From NCBI GenBank assembly GCA_034926235.1, contig JAYFRE010000082.1, positions 1 through 8,499 on the forward strand: 8,499 nucleotides of DNA. Direction: 5' to 3'. Made by a program: the position numbers and the translations under genes. Under the pieces are notes generated by a model, which saw only the letters and a list, made by a program, of their open reading frames with translations, was not told where the DNA came from and searched no databases. Positions 1 to 5,526 of this stretch are shown in pieces (positions within the stretch are counted from its first letter, which is position 1; each line of letters begins with the position of its first letter). Source of the DNA: JAYFRE01 sp034926235. GTDB lineage: Bacteria > Pseudomonadota > Alphaproteobacteria > Rhodospirillales > Magnetospirillaceae.

Positions 1-81
1 AAATCGCCTTTTTGGCGGAAATCCGCCATTTCCGGCAAAAATTTTTCCGCACACGTTCGGAAAAATCGGCTTTATCCGAAC
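1..81. repeat. Cluster of overlapping inverted repeats at the left edge
   Basis: Perfect dyads seen directly: CGCC-TTTTT-GGCG (5-17), TGGCGGA-AA-TCCGCCA (13-28), GGAAAT-CCGCC-ATTTCC (17-33), the self-complementary AAAAATTTTT (37-46), and GTTCGGA/TCCGAAC (55-61 with 75-81). The first three share bases, so only one could form at a time. The last one spans the stop codon of the leftward membrane-protein gene. The position after the end of a leftward operon fits a transcription terminator, but none of the stems is followed by a clean U-tract on the minus strand. An alternative is the left end of a Mu-like phage, which normally carries several transposase-binding sites just outside the repressor operon. 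The window stops too soon to show the phage/host junction or a terminal TG. Confidence 0.5.
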
Positions 82-809
82 AGGGCGGCAAAGACCAGAA
101 GGGCAAGAATCCCGATCAGGACCTTGACCCAGGTTTTCATCTTCCGCTTGGGGGCGGCGGCGGCTTGACGTCTCTGTCTCAACTTTTCAACGTCGATCTC
201 AAGCGTAACGCTACTGGATGGCACCTCGTCCTTGTGGATAAACGGCCCCTTAAAGGGGAGAAGCCCGAAATTGGGACAATTGTTGTCCCCACGTTCGATC
301 GCTTCTTGTTCAAACTGTTCATTGAACGAGGCCGGAATAGAATCCGAGAAATGCACATAGGCCCCGGTAAGTTTGCACGGCACAATGAACGAAGCGTAAT
401 GGTTCTGGTCGCATGTTTTGGTCAGTGCGTGTCGATAGTGCCAACACCGAACGTCATCAGGACAGTATGATTCTGGCGTGCCGGCTTCCAGGGAGTCTGC
501 AAAGCAGGAAAGCCATGAAAACGCATCTCCCTTATCGACCCGTTTCCCATTGATAAGGAGGTAAGCTGTTTTCCAACCCGACACGTCCAAAAGGGTTTGC
601 GTTAATACCGTCAGATCGGCTTTCGTCTTGTCGAACAGAACAAGAAAATCCCCATCATTCTCCACATGGGGAAACTGCGTGAGCGCCGATTTTATAATCC
701 TCCACCTTTTCGACTTCGGTCCGATGAACATCAACGCCGCAAACGCAGAAGCCACTTTCGGCGCGAAGCTGGCGGGCATGTTTTCAATCATAGCCAGACC
801 ATCACTCAT
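72..809 (-). CDS. Uncharacterised protein with C-terminal membrane anchor, downstream of the repressor
   Basis: 245 residues; I do not recognise a family. The first 200 or so residues look soluble, with six scattered cysteines and no signal peptide. A basic stretch (PKRKMK) precedes a hydrophobic segment at about residues 227-244 that runs to the last residue, so it is predicted to be tail-anchored in the inner membrane with the bulk in the cytoplasm. The ATG at 809 is chosen because GAGGGAG lies 8 bases upstream; an in-frame GTG at 818 would add three residues but sits inside that ribosome-binding site. It begins 30 bases after the repressor stop on the same strand, so it is probably cotranscribed with the repressor and expressed in the lysogen. 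That position suits a lysogeny-associated function such as superinfection exclusion or defence, but this is inferred from position alone. Codon use looks less GC-rich than in the transposition genes. Confidence 0.75.
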   Translation of the reverse strand: MSDGLAMIENMPASFAPKVASAFAALMFIGPKSKRWRIIKSALTQFPHVENDGDFLVLFDKTKADLTVLTQTLLDVSGWKTAYLLINGKRVDKGDAFSWLSCFADSLEAGTPESYCPDDVRCWHYRHALTKTCDQNHYASFIVPCKLTGAYVHFSDSIPASFNEQFEQEAIERGDNNCPNFGLLPFKGPFIHKDEVPSSSVTLEIDVEKLRQRRQAAAAPKRKMKTWVKVLIGILALLVFAALFG

Positions 810-839
810 ATTCCCCACTCCCTCTGTTCCACACCAACC

Positions 840-1355
840 TTAAGCCGAGCGTTTGCTCTCATCCCGGCGCACCGGGCGGGACAGACTCTGCCTCAGCCTG
901 TGAACTTCCACCTTCAATGCCGCGTCCAACTCCTTGCTGTCAGCAGAATAACCCAGGGCCTCCACGATGCCCGCGTAGATCAACATCGCCTGCTTTCCCG
1001 CGTCTCGCATGCCGATCCGTGCGCCCGACTCACGGTATGCGTTCACGACCCCCTCAAGCACCCTGCCCATAAAATCCGGTTTCCAATCCTCTCCATCCTC
1101 TGATGAGGGAGATCGCGGGGCGGCATCCTCGCCGGCATGGTCGCCGTCAAACATCGGTCCCTTTCCAGTCAGCAGCCAGTCCGCTCGAATATTCAATTTT
1201 CGGACCAATGCTTCGCTTTCTTCTCTGGTCATTTTCTGAACGGTGCCACCAGCCAGGCGCTTTACCCTCTGGAGGTTGACTCCCATCAAATCAGCCAATT
1301 CCTGCTGTTTGAGACCACATGACTTCAGAATCTGATGGATCAGCGAGGGGATCAT
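840..1355 (-). CDS. CI-type phage repressor (helix-turn-helix, no LexA-like peptidase domain)
   Basis: 171 residues. The N-terminus is a helix-turn-helix of the phage CI repressor/XRE type: residues 15-37 contain LKQQELADLMGV followed by a basic recognition helix (NLQRVKRLAGG). Residues 59-68 read DWLLTGKGPM, the hallmark just after the DNA-binding domain in CI-like repressors. An acidic linker (about 71-92) leads to a helical C-terminal region (about 93-160), probably for oligomerisation. I see no Ser/Lys catalytic dyad or Ala-Gly cleavage site of the S24 peptidase family, so RecA-driven self-cleavage is unlikely. The ATG at 1355 is preferred because AAGG sits 7 bases upstream; an in-frame ATG at 1370 would give 176 residues but has a poor ribosome-binding site. 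It is divergent from the early operon and corresponds in role to Mu c. It probably binds the repeated CGAACC elements in the adjacent switch and regulates itself. Confidence 0.88.
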   Translation of the reverse strand: MIPSLIHQILKSCGLKQQELADLMGVNLQRVKRLAGGTVQKMTREESEALVRKLNIRADWLLTGKGPMFDGDHAGEDAAPRSPSSEDGEDWKPDFMGRVLEGVVNAYRESGARIGMRDAGKQAMLIYAGIVEALGYSADSKELDAALKVEVHRLRQSLSRPVRRDESKRSA

Positions 1356-1366
1356 GTTCGAACCTT
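1354..1366 (+). promoter_or_regulatory. Putative operator copy 1, over the repressor ribosome-binding site
   Basis: ATGTTCGAACCTT, matching copy 2 (1397-1409) at 11 of 13 positions around a palindromic TTCGAA core. On the minus strand it contains the AAGG (1363-1366) that is the likely ribosome-binding site of the repressor, and it touches the repressor ATG at 1355. It also abuts the proposed -35 box of the rightward promoter. Binding by the repressor or the gp16-type protein is inferred. Confidence 0.5.
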
Positions 1367-1392
1367 GCATATCTCTAAAAATGTACTAACAT
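1365..1392 (+). promoter_or_regulatory. Putative rightward early promoter
   Basis: TTGCAT (1365-1370) as a -35 box and TAACAT (1387-1392) as a -10 box, separated by 16 bases; transcription would start near 1399. The matches to the sigma-70 consensus are 3 of 6 and 4 of 6, so this is a weak call resting mainly on position. It lies between operator-like copies 1 and 2, which suits repression of the early operon that opens at 1449. It plays the role of Mu Pe. Confidence 0.3.
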
Positions 1393-1418
1393 ATGGATAT
1401 TCGAACCATTGAGACCAA
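1388..1418 (-). promoter_or_regulatory. Putative leftward promoter for the repressor operon
   Basis: Read on the minus strand, TTGGTC (plus 1413-1418) could be a -35 box, with CATATG (17-base spacer) or TATGTT (19-base spacer) as the -10. The fit is weak. It would overlap the -10 region of the rightward promoter head-on, and operator-like copy 2 lies in its spacer. Some promoter must lie in this 93-base gap because the repressor operon starts here. Confidence 0.22.
1397..1409 (+). promoter_or_regulatory. Putative operator copy 2
   Basis: ATATTCGAACCAT, the same element as copy 1 in the same orientation, 43 bases further right. It covers the expected start point of the rightward promoter and lies within the leftward promoter spacer, so a bound protein could block either direction. 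Confidence 0.5.
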
Positions 1419-1419
1419 A

Positions 1420-1427
1420 AAGGTTCG
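1420..1427 (-). promoter_or_regulatory. Putative operator copy 3 (inverted)
   Basis: AAGGTTCG on the plus strand is the exact reverse complement of the CGAACCTT in copy 1. It sits 21 bases before the ATG of the gp16-type gene, in its leader. The match is only 8 bases, so it is less certain than copies 1 and 2, but three copies in 74 bases of switch region are unlikely to be chance. Confidence 0.4.
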
Positions 1428-1448
1428 TTTTCGACAAGGGAACCCACT

Positions 1449-1679
1449 ATGAAAACTCCGTATCCCCTGCCGTCCCGATCCCCTTACACGGCACTTGACG
1501 TCAAAAAATTTTTCCGTGCAGCGGGCGTTCCTCTGGCCGACTGGGCAAAAACTAACGGGTTCGCGCCTCATGAGGTCTATGCCGTGCTCGGCGGACAGGC
1601 CAAAGGCACGCGCGGACGGTCCCACGAAATCGCACTCAAGCTCGGCATGAAGTTGCCTGTGGAGAAAATCTGCGCCTGA
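1449..1679 (+). CDS. Small DNA-binding protein, BcepMu gp16-like (Ner-position regulator)
   Basis: 76 residues and the first gene of the rightward operon. Residues 15-70 match my recollection of the BcepMu gp16 family of phage-associated proteins: an ALDVKKFFRAAGVPLADWA helix pair, a turn (NGFAPHEVYAVLGG) and a conserved basic stretch, KGTRGRSHEIALKLG (52-66). The layout is a helix-turn-helix with a basic recognition region. The ATG is supported by AAGGG 8 bases upstream. In Mu this position is held by ner, which shuts down the repressor promoter and tunes early transcription; a similar job is inferred here from position and fold. It is divergent from the repressor across a shared control region, and one operator-like copy lies in its leader. 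The family call was made from motif recall without a search. Confidence 0.82.
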   Translation: MKTPYPLPSRSPYTALDVKKFFRAAGVPLADWAKTNGFAPHEVYAVLGGQAKGTRGRSHEIALKLGMKLPVEKICA

Positions 1680-1693
1680 CCAAGGTGCATTTT

Positions 1694-1719
1694 TTGAAAC
1701 TGATTTTCAATCCTTGAAA
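1694..1719. repeat. Short dyad with an extra half-site before the second early gene
   Basis: TTGAAA (1694-1699), 5 bases, then TTTCAA (1705-1710) form a perfect 6-base inverted repeat, and a third copy TTGAAA follows at 1714-1719. It fills the 49-base gap between the gp16-type gene and the next start and overlaps the latter's ribosome-binding site (AAAGGA, 1717-1722). It could be a small regulatory site or an RNA hairpin limiting translation. The repeat is visible; the role is unknown. Confidence 0.35.
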
Positions 1720-1728
1720 GGATCGATC

Positions 1729-2109
1729 ATGACGCACCCGGCACCGAAGATGCGGAAATCCAGAGAAGAACTGATCGAAAACGCCCTGGAGACGGCGGCG
1801 CGCGAAGCCGCGATAGACGTTTTGAGCAACCTATGGATGGCTCGCCATCCGTTTCACCCCCCAAAAACTCGCGAGATGTACCTGGAGGAGGCCGGGGAGG
1901 CCGCGGCCGATCTGTGTGGTTTTACTGCGATTTTGAATGTCCTGGAGGCCAAGGAATTCCTGGGAATAGCGATCGCGACCAATACCGAATACTCCCTGGT
2001 CCTGAGCCACGCCCTGGCCCTGATCGAAGACGGCGGGTCCGATGCAGCCGCCCCCGAACGGGCCGCTGTCATCACCGACGACGAAGCGCGAGGTGGCCGT
2101 CATGGTTGA
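1729..2109 (+). CDS. Uncharacterised early phage protein
   Basis: 126 residues, no family recognised. The N-terminal 100 residues look mostly helical, with a central Ala/Glu-rich region (EEAGEAAADLCG) and no membrane segment; the last 25 residues are Ala/Asp/Glu-rich and probably disordered. The ATG at 1729 is chosen because AAAGGA ends 6 bases upstream; an in-frame TTG at 1714 would add five residues but overlaps that ribosome-binding site. The stop overlaps the next start by 8 bases, so the two are probably translationally coupled. As the second gene of the early operon it may be a regulator or a host-takeover factor, but nothing in the sequence shows this. Confidence 0.7.
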   Translation: MTHPAPKMRKSREELIENALETAAREAAIDVLSNLWMARHPFHPPKTREMYLEEAGEAAADLCGFTAILNVLEAKEFLGIAIATNTEYSLVLSHALALIEDGGSDAAAPERAAVITDDEARGGRHG

Positions 2110-2350
2110 TTTACGCGACATGACCGCCGCCGAGAAAAAATGGTGGAAGGAGCTGAGGGCCGTCCTTGGCCGGATGCCTAAGTACGTCGAGCTTCACGCC
2201 CGCTTCGGCGGTGAGATCGGCATCGCCCCCCTGGGCAGCCGCGACCGGGCGTTCAAGGAAAGCCGTTATGGCGACCTCGATTCCGTCTGTGAGTACGAAT
2301 GGGACGATGTCGCCGTCCCGCGCCTGGATGGGCGCGACAGTCACCTGTGA
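2102..2350 (+). CDS. Uncharacterised small early phage protein
   Basis: 82 residues starting at an ATG that overlaps the previous gene by 8 bases, with a GAGG-type ribosome-binding site just upstream. Residues 8-60 form the recognisable part: a helix with AEKKWWKELRAVLG, then MPKYVELHARFGGEIGIAPLG and a basic loop (SRDRAFKESRYGD). The C-terminal 20 residues are acidic and then polar. The compact, charged, Trp-containing sequence suggests a small soluble, possibly nucleic-acid-binding domain. I recall similar small proteins in Mu-like phages but cannot name a family or function. Confidence 0.66.
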   Translation: MVDLRDMTAAEKKWWKELRAVLGRMPKYVELHARFGGEIGIAPLGSRDRAFKESRYGDLDSVCEYEWDDVAVPRLDGRDSHL

Positions 2351-2368
2351 CAGGATAAGGACCCCGCC

Positions 2369-2710
2369 ATGCCCCGCACCATCCGCCCCGAAAAGATCGA
2401 TTCCGCCCGCATCAGCACGGGCAGCCTGTCCACGCTGAAGGTTATGACGGCCTTGGCCGGGCACGCGGTTTCCGGGGCCAGCAACACCGAGATCGCGTCG
2501 GCGCTGTCGATGACGCCGTCCATGGTGAATCGCTGCGTCAACACGCTGATCTATGCCGGTTACGCCCGGAAGCTGGACAACGGGCGCTTCGCCCCCACCC
2601 CGAAATTCGCCGCCCTGTCCCGCGCCGTCGACCAGCAGATGGCGACGGCGAAGGATCGTCTGGCCGAGATGGAACAAAACATCCAGGCCATTTCCCGTGG
2701 CCTGTTCTGA
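2369..2710 (+). CDS. Winged-helix DNA-binding protein, IclR N-domain-like
   Basis: 113 residues. Residues 18-80 look like the winged helix-turn-helix of the IclR type: a first helix (STLKVMTALAG), helix-turn-helix SNTEIASALSMTPSMVNRCVNTLIYAGYARK (39-68) and a short wing, NGRFAPTPK (71-79). The effector-binding domain of true IclR regulators is missing; instead residues 82-110 form a polar helix (AVDQQMATAKDRLAEMEQNIQ) that could dimerise. The ATG is preceded by AAGGA at 7 to 9 bases. It lies 13 bases before the next gene. Its likely job is transcriptional control within the phage, or DNA-end or host-DNA binding supporting transposition; the target cannot be read from the sequence. Confidence 0.78.
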   Translation: MPRTIRPEKIDSARISTGSLSTLKVMTALAGHAVSGASNTEIASALSMTPSMVNRCVNTLIYAGYARKLDNGRFAPTPKFAALSRAVDQQMATAKDRLAEMEQNIQAISRGLF

Positions 2711-2723
2711 AGGATCGCCCCCG

Positions 2724-3716
2724 ATGACCACCGAAATTACAGAGATTTCCGCCGTCCAGTTCGACCGGACGTCCCGGCTGGACCGCGATTTTTTCCAGCG
2801 CCAGATCGGGCGACGGGAGATGGCCGACGCGATCGGCCAGATGGCCCAGGTTTTCAGCCTGAAGACACTGGCCGAGATCAAGAAGGAGAAGGGATATCGC
2901 AATCTGAAGGGCCTCACGGTCAAATCGGGCAGCGAGCAGACCCTGACCGGCACCTGGGCGGAATTCTGCCTGTATGTGGTCGGATCGTCCGCCGACAAGG
3001 TCGATCTCGACCTCGCCAATTACGCCGCCTTCGGCGAGGAGGCCCTGGAGGCGATGCAGCGGGCCGGGATCGGATACCGCCAGTTGCGCGATTTGCGCCG
3101 CCTGCCCGAGGACGAGCACGCCGCTCTGATCGCCGCCGCCGACGGCGGGGACCAGGATGCCCTGATCGAGGTCGCCGAGGACCTACTGACACGCAAGGGC
3201 CGGCAGATAACCACGCTGACCGCCGATCTGGACGAGGCGAAAAAGACCCTGGAGGTCAAGGAAAAGCTGCTGGCCGACCGCAACGACGAACTGAACCGCG
3301 TGCGCGAGCGGCTGATCATGATCCAGACCGATCAGGCCGAACGCGAGGAGGCGCTGAAGCTGGAGGTGGATGGGCTGGTCGCCGAGGCGCTGCGGGCGCT
3401 GAAGGTCAATCTGGCCGAAGGATTCAAGGTGCTGACCGAGACCGCCGCCGAGGCCGGCGGCGACGGGGCCGACCAGAAGCGATTCATGGCCAAGCAGATC
3501 GCCGACATCAAGGCGGCGGTCGAGGGGATCCAGGAACAGTTCGGCATCCCGGACAAGCCGGACGAGGTCAACGATCCGGTATGGGCGCGCAAGGACGCCC
3601 ACGCGGCCCAGGAACCCGAATGGCTGGCCGAGGGCGCGACCGCCAAACCGCCGGCCCCAGAAGGGAAAAAGCTCCGGTCCGTCCCGGCAGCGGAAACGGA
3701 AGAAGAACAGTCCTAA
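2724..3716 (+). CDS. Early phage protein with central coiled coil, upstream of the transposase
   Basis: 330 residues. Residues 20-130 form a conserved-looking helical module (FFQRQIGRREMADAIGQM, then LAEIKKEKGYRNL, TWAEFCLYVVGSSADKVD, GIGYRQLRDLRRLPEDE); I recall this pattern in Mu-like and other phage proteins of unknown function, some annotated in the style of DUF3102, but cannot confirm a family. Residues 158-222 are a strong heptad-rich coiled coil, followed by another helical part (about 223-275) and a disordered Pro/Glu/Ala tail (276-330). The ATG at 2724 follows AAGGA (2710-2714) that begins in the stop of the preceding gene; the open frame extends further left but only over that gene. 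It is 13 bases from the transposase start. It may bind DNA, partner the transposase or take part in host takeover; all are inference. Confidence 0.78.
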   Translation: MTTEITEISAVQFDRTSRLDRDFFQRQIGRREMADAIGQMAQVFSLKTLAEIKKEKGYRNLKGLTVKSGSEQTLTGTWAEFCLYVVGSSADKVDLDLANYAAFGEEALEAMQRAGIGYRQLRDLRRLPEDEHAALIAAADGGDQDALIEVAEDLLTRKGRQITTLTADLDEAKKTLEVKEKLLADRNDELNRVRERLIMIQTDQAEREEALKLEVDGLVAEALRALKVNLAEGFKVLTETAAEAGGDGADQKRFMAKQIADIKAAVEGIQEQFGIPDKPDEVNDPVWARKDAHAAQEPEWLAEGATAKPPAPEGKKLRSVPAAETEEEQS

Positions 3717-3729
3717 AGGGGGGCGGGTC

Positions 3730-5487
3730 ATGAATCCGGTCATCACGCAACGCCTGGTCGATCTACAGCGCCAGATCGACGCCGCCCCCAGGGGCGAACG
3801 CACCAGGCTGCGGCGCGAAGCTGCGGCGGAACTCGGGGTTTCGATCCAGACGCTCTATCGAAAGGCCGAAAAAGTGACCGGAAAGACCCAGCGCAAGCGG
3901 CGTGTGGACGCCGGAACCAGCTCCTTGACCGAGGACGAGGCGAAGGCGATCTCCGCCGCCCTGCGCGCCGCCACCCGCAAGAACGGGAAGCGGCTTGCCT
4001 CGATCCAGGACGCGGTCGACATGCTGAAGGCGAACGGGGTGATCAACGCGATGCGGGTTGACCCGGAGACCGGGGAGGTTTCCGACCTCTCGACCAGCGC
4101 GATCCTAAGGGCGCTGCGGGGCTATGGATTTCACCCCGACCAGCTCGACCGCCCGGACCCGTCCACCGAACTGCGGAGCCTGCATCCCAACCACGTCTGG
4201 CAGGTCGATGCGTCCCTATGCGTCCTCTACTACCTGAAGCCCGGTGCGGATGCGCGCCAGAACGGCCTGCGGGTGATGCCCAACGACGAGTTCTATAAGA
4301 ACAAGCCCAAGAATTTAGACCGGATCGCCGCCGATCGCGTCTGGTCCTACGAGATCACCGACCACGCCTCGGGCTGGATCTATGTCCGCTACGTGATGGG
4401 CGCGGAATCGGGCTGGAACCTCTGCAATGTCCTGATCGACGCGATGCAGGACCGGGGCGGGCGCGACGTGCTGCACGGGGTGCCGAAGATCCTGATGATG
4501 GATCCGGGCTCCGCCAATACCGCCGCGATGACCAAGAATCTGTGCCGGGAATTGGGCATCCGCATGATCGCCCACGCGCCGGGCAACGCCCGCGTCACCG
4601 GGCAGGTCGAGAAGGCGCGCGATCTGATCGAGAGATCCTTCGAGGCCGGACTGAGCTTCGCCGCCGTCGCCGATCTGGACGATCTGAACGCCAAGGCGGC
4701 GCAGTGGCGGTCCTGGTTCAACAGCAACCGCATCCACCGCCGCCACGGGATGGCGCGGACGGCGATGTGGCTGTCGATCCGCGAGGATCAACTGGTCAAA
4801 GCGCCCTCGGTCGAGATCTGTCGCGAGCTGGCCGTAGCCGAGCCTGAACCCCGCAAGGTGACGCCCAAGCTGCGCGTGCCGTTCCGGGGTCAGGAATATG
4901 ACGTGTCCAAGGTGGCGGGCGTCAATGTCGGCGACACGGTGATGGTGACGCTCAACCCCTGGCGCGACGACGCGGCGCAACTGGTAGAGACCGGCGCGGA
5001 CGGCGGGCGGATCGTTCATGTCATCCCCCGGATCGTCAAGGGCGATTTCGGGTTCGCCGCCGGGGCCGCCGTGATCGGCCAGGAACACAAGGCGCGGCCC
5101 GAAACCCCGGCGCAGCAAAAGCGCAAGGCGGTCAATCAACTGGCCTGGGGCGAGGACGAGGCCCCGCGCTCGCGCCGCGCCGTGGCGTTCGGGGGACAGA
5201 TCGATCCCTGGAAGATCGCCGAGGACGATGCCGCGAACCCCGCCTATATGCCGCGCCGGGGCACGCAGCACCCCGTGGCCGCGCCGGAGGTGGTCACGCC
5301 GCCCCTGACGCATATCGAGGCCGCGAAGTTGCTGCGGCCGCAAATCCCCGAATGGGGACCGACCCACATGGCGAGCTTGAAAGAGAAATTCCCCGGCGGG
5401 GTGCCCGCCGGGGAACTGGAAGCCATCGCCGATCAATTCAACCGCCCGGACGCCACCACACCAATGCTGCGCGTCGTGGGCGGTTGA
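3730..5487 (+). CDS. Phage transposase, MuA-type DDE recombinase
   Basis: 585 residues. It cuts the phage ends and joins them to target DNA during integration and replicative transposition. The N-terminus has a helix-turn-helix (about 24-48: LRREAAAELGVSIQTLYRKAEK), then a second DNA-binding helical region (67-135) containing LSTSAILRALRGYGFHP. The catalytic RNase H-like core has D160 (HVWQVDAS), D258 (ILMMDPGSANT) and E294 (GQVEKARDLIERSF), with exactly 35 residues between the second Asp and the Glu as in DDE transposases. D160 to D258 is about 30 residues longer than in MuA, due mostly to a polar insert at about 168-200. Residues 380-435 look like the Mu transposase C-terminal beta barrel. 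The last 150 residues include a basic stretch and a helical end that could contact the ATPase. An AAAGGGG-type ribosome-binding site precedes the ATG. The ATPase gene follows 39 bases later. The overall type fits BcepMu/Tn552-like enzymes better than Mu itself. Confidence 0.95.
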   Translation: MNPVITQRLVDLQRQIDAAPRGERTRLRREAAAELGVSIQTLYRKAEKVTGKTQRKRRVDAGTSSLTEDEAKAISAALRAATRKNGKRLASIQDAVDMLKANGVINAMRVDPETGEVSDLSTSAILRALRGYGFHPDQLDRPDPSTELRSLHPNHVWQVDASLCVLYYLKPGADARQNGLRVMPNDEFYKNKPKNLDRIAADRVWSYEITDHASGWIYVRYVMGAESGWNLCNVLIDAMQDRGGRDVLHGVPKILMMDPGSANTAAMTKNLCRELGIRMIAHAPGNARVTGQVEKARDLIERSFEAGLSFAAVADLDDLNAKAAQWRSWFNSNRIHRRHGMARTAMWLSIREDQLVKAPSVEICRELAVAEPEPRKVTPKLRVPFRGQEYDVSKVAGVNVGDTVMVTLNPWRDDAAQLVETGADGGRIVHVIPRIVKGDFGFAAGAAVIGQEHKARPETPAQQKRKAVNQLAWGEDEAPRSRRAVAFGGQIDPWKIAEDDAANPAYMPRRGTQHPVAAPEVVTPPLTHIEAAKLLRPQIPEWGPTHMASLKEKFPGGVPAGELEAIADQFNRPDATTPMLRVVGG

Positions 5488-5506
5488 TAACCAGCCGATG
5501 CCGGCT
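5482..5506 (+). other. Small hairpins between the transposase and ATPase genes
   Basis: GGTT-GAT-AACC (5482-5492) overlaps the transposase stop, and AGCCG-ATGC-CGGCT (5493-5506) follows directly, ending 4 bases before the GAGGAGA ribosome-binding site of the ATPase. There is no U-tract, so this is not an intrinsic terminator. It could adjust the ratio of transposase to ATPase by mRNA stability or translation; that is speculative. Confidence 0.35.
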
Positions 5507-5526
5507 AACCGAGGAGACTCTATCCG

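Noticed and set aside
12..470. 152-codon plus-strand open frame at the left edge
   Set aside because: It runs through the inverted repeats and opposite the membrane-protein gene, has no convincing ribosome-binding site and a low-complexity Gly-rich patch.
809..818. GTG start at 818 for the membrane-protein gene
   Set aside because: It lies within the GAGGGAG region that serves the ATG at 809, which has ideal 8-base spacing.
1386..1625. 79-codon minus-strand open frame opposite the gp16-type gene
   Set aside because: It crosses the promoter and operator region and is antisense to a recognised DNA-binding protein.
2553..2723. N-terminal extension of the 330-residue protein back to 2553
   Set aside because: It overlaps the winged-helix gene in another frame and reads as a Pro/Arg/Ser-rich shadow; the ATG at 2724 has AAGGA upstream.
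2111..3019. 302-codon open frame on the minus strand across three early genes
   Set aside because: It lies opposite three plus-strand genes with good ribosome-binding sites, has low-complexity Gly/Arg/His-rich composition and no recognisable domain.
5482..5506. Intrinsic terminator between transposase and ATPase
   Set aside because: The hairpins are small and no U-tract follows; the ATPase lies immediately downstream with no new promoter visible.
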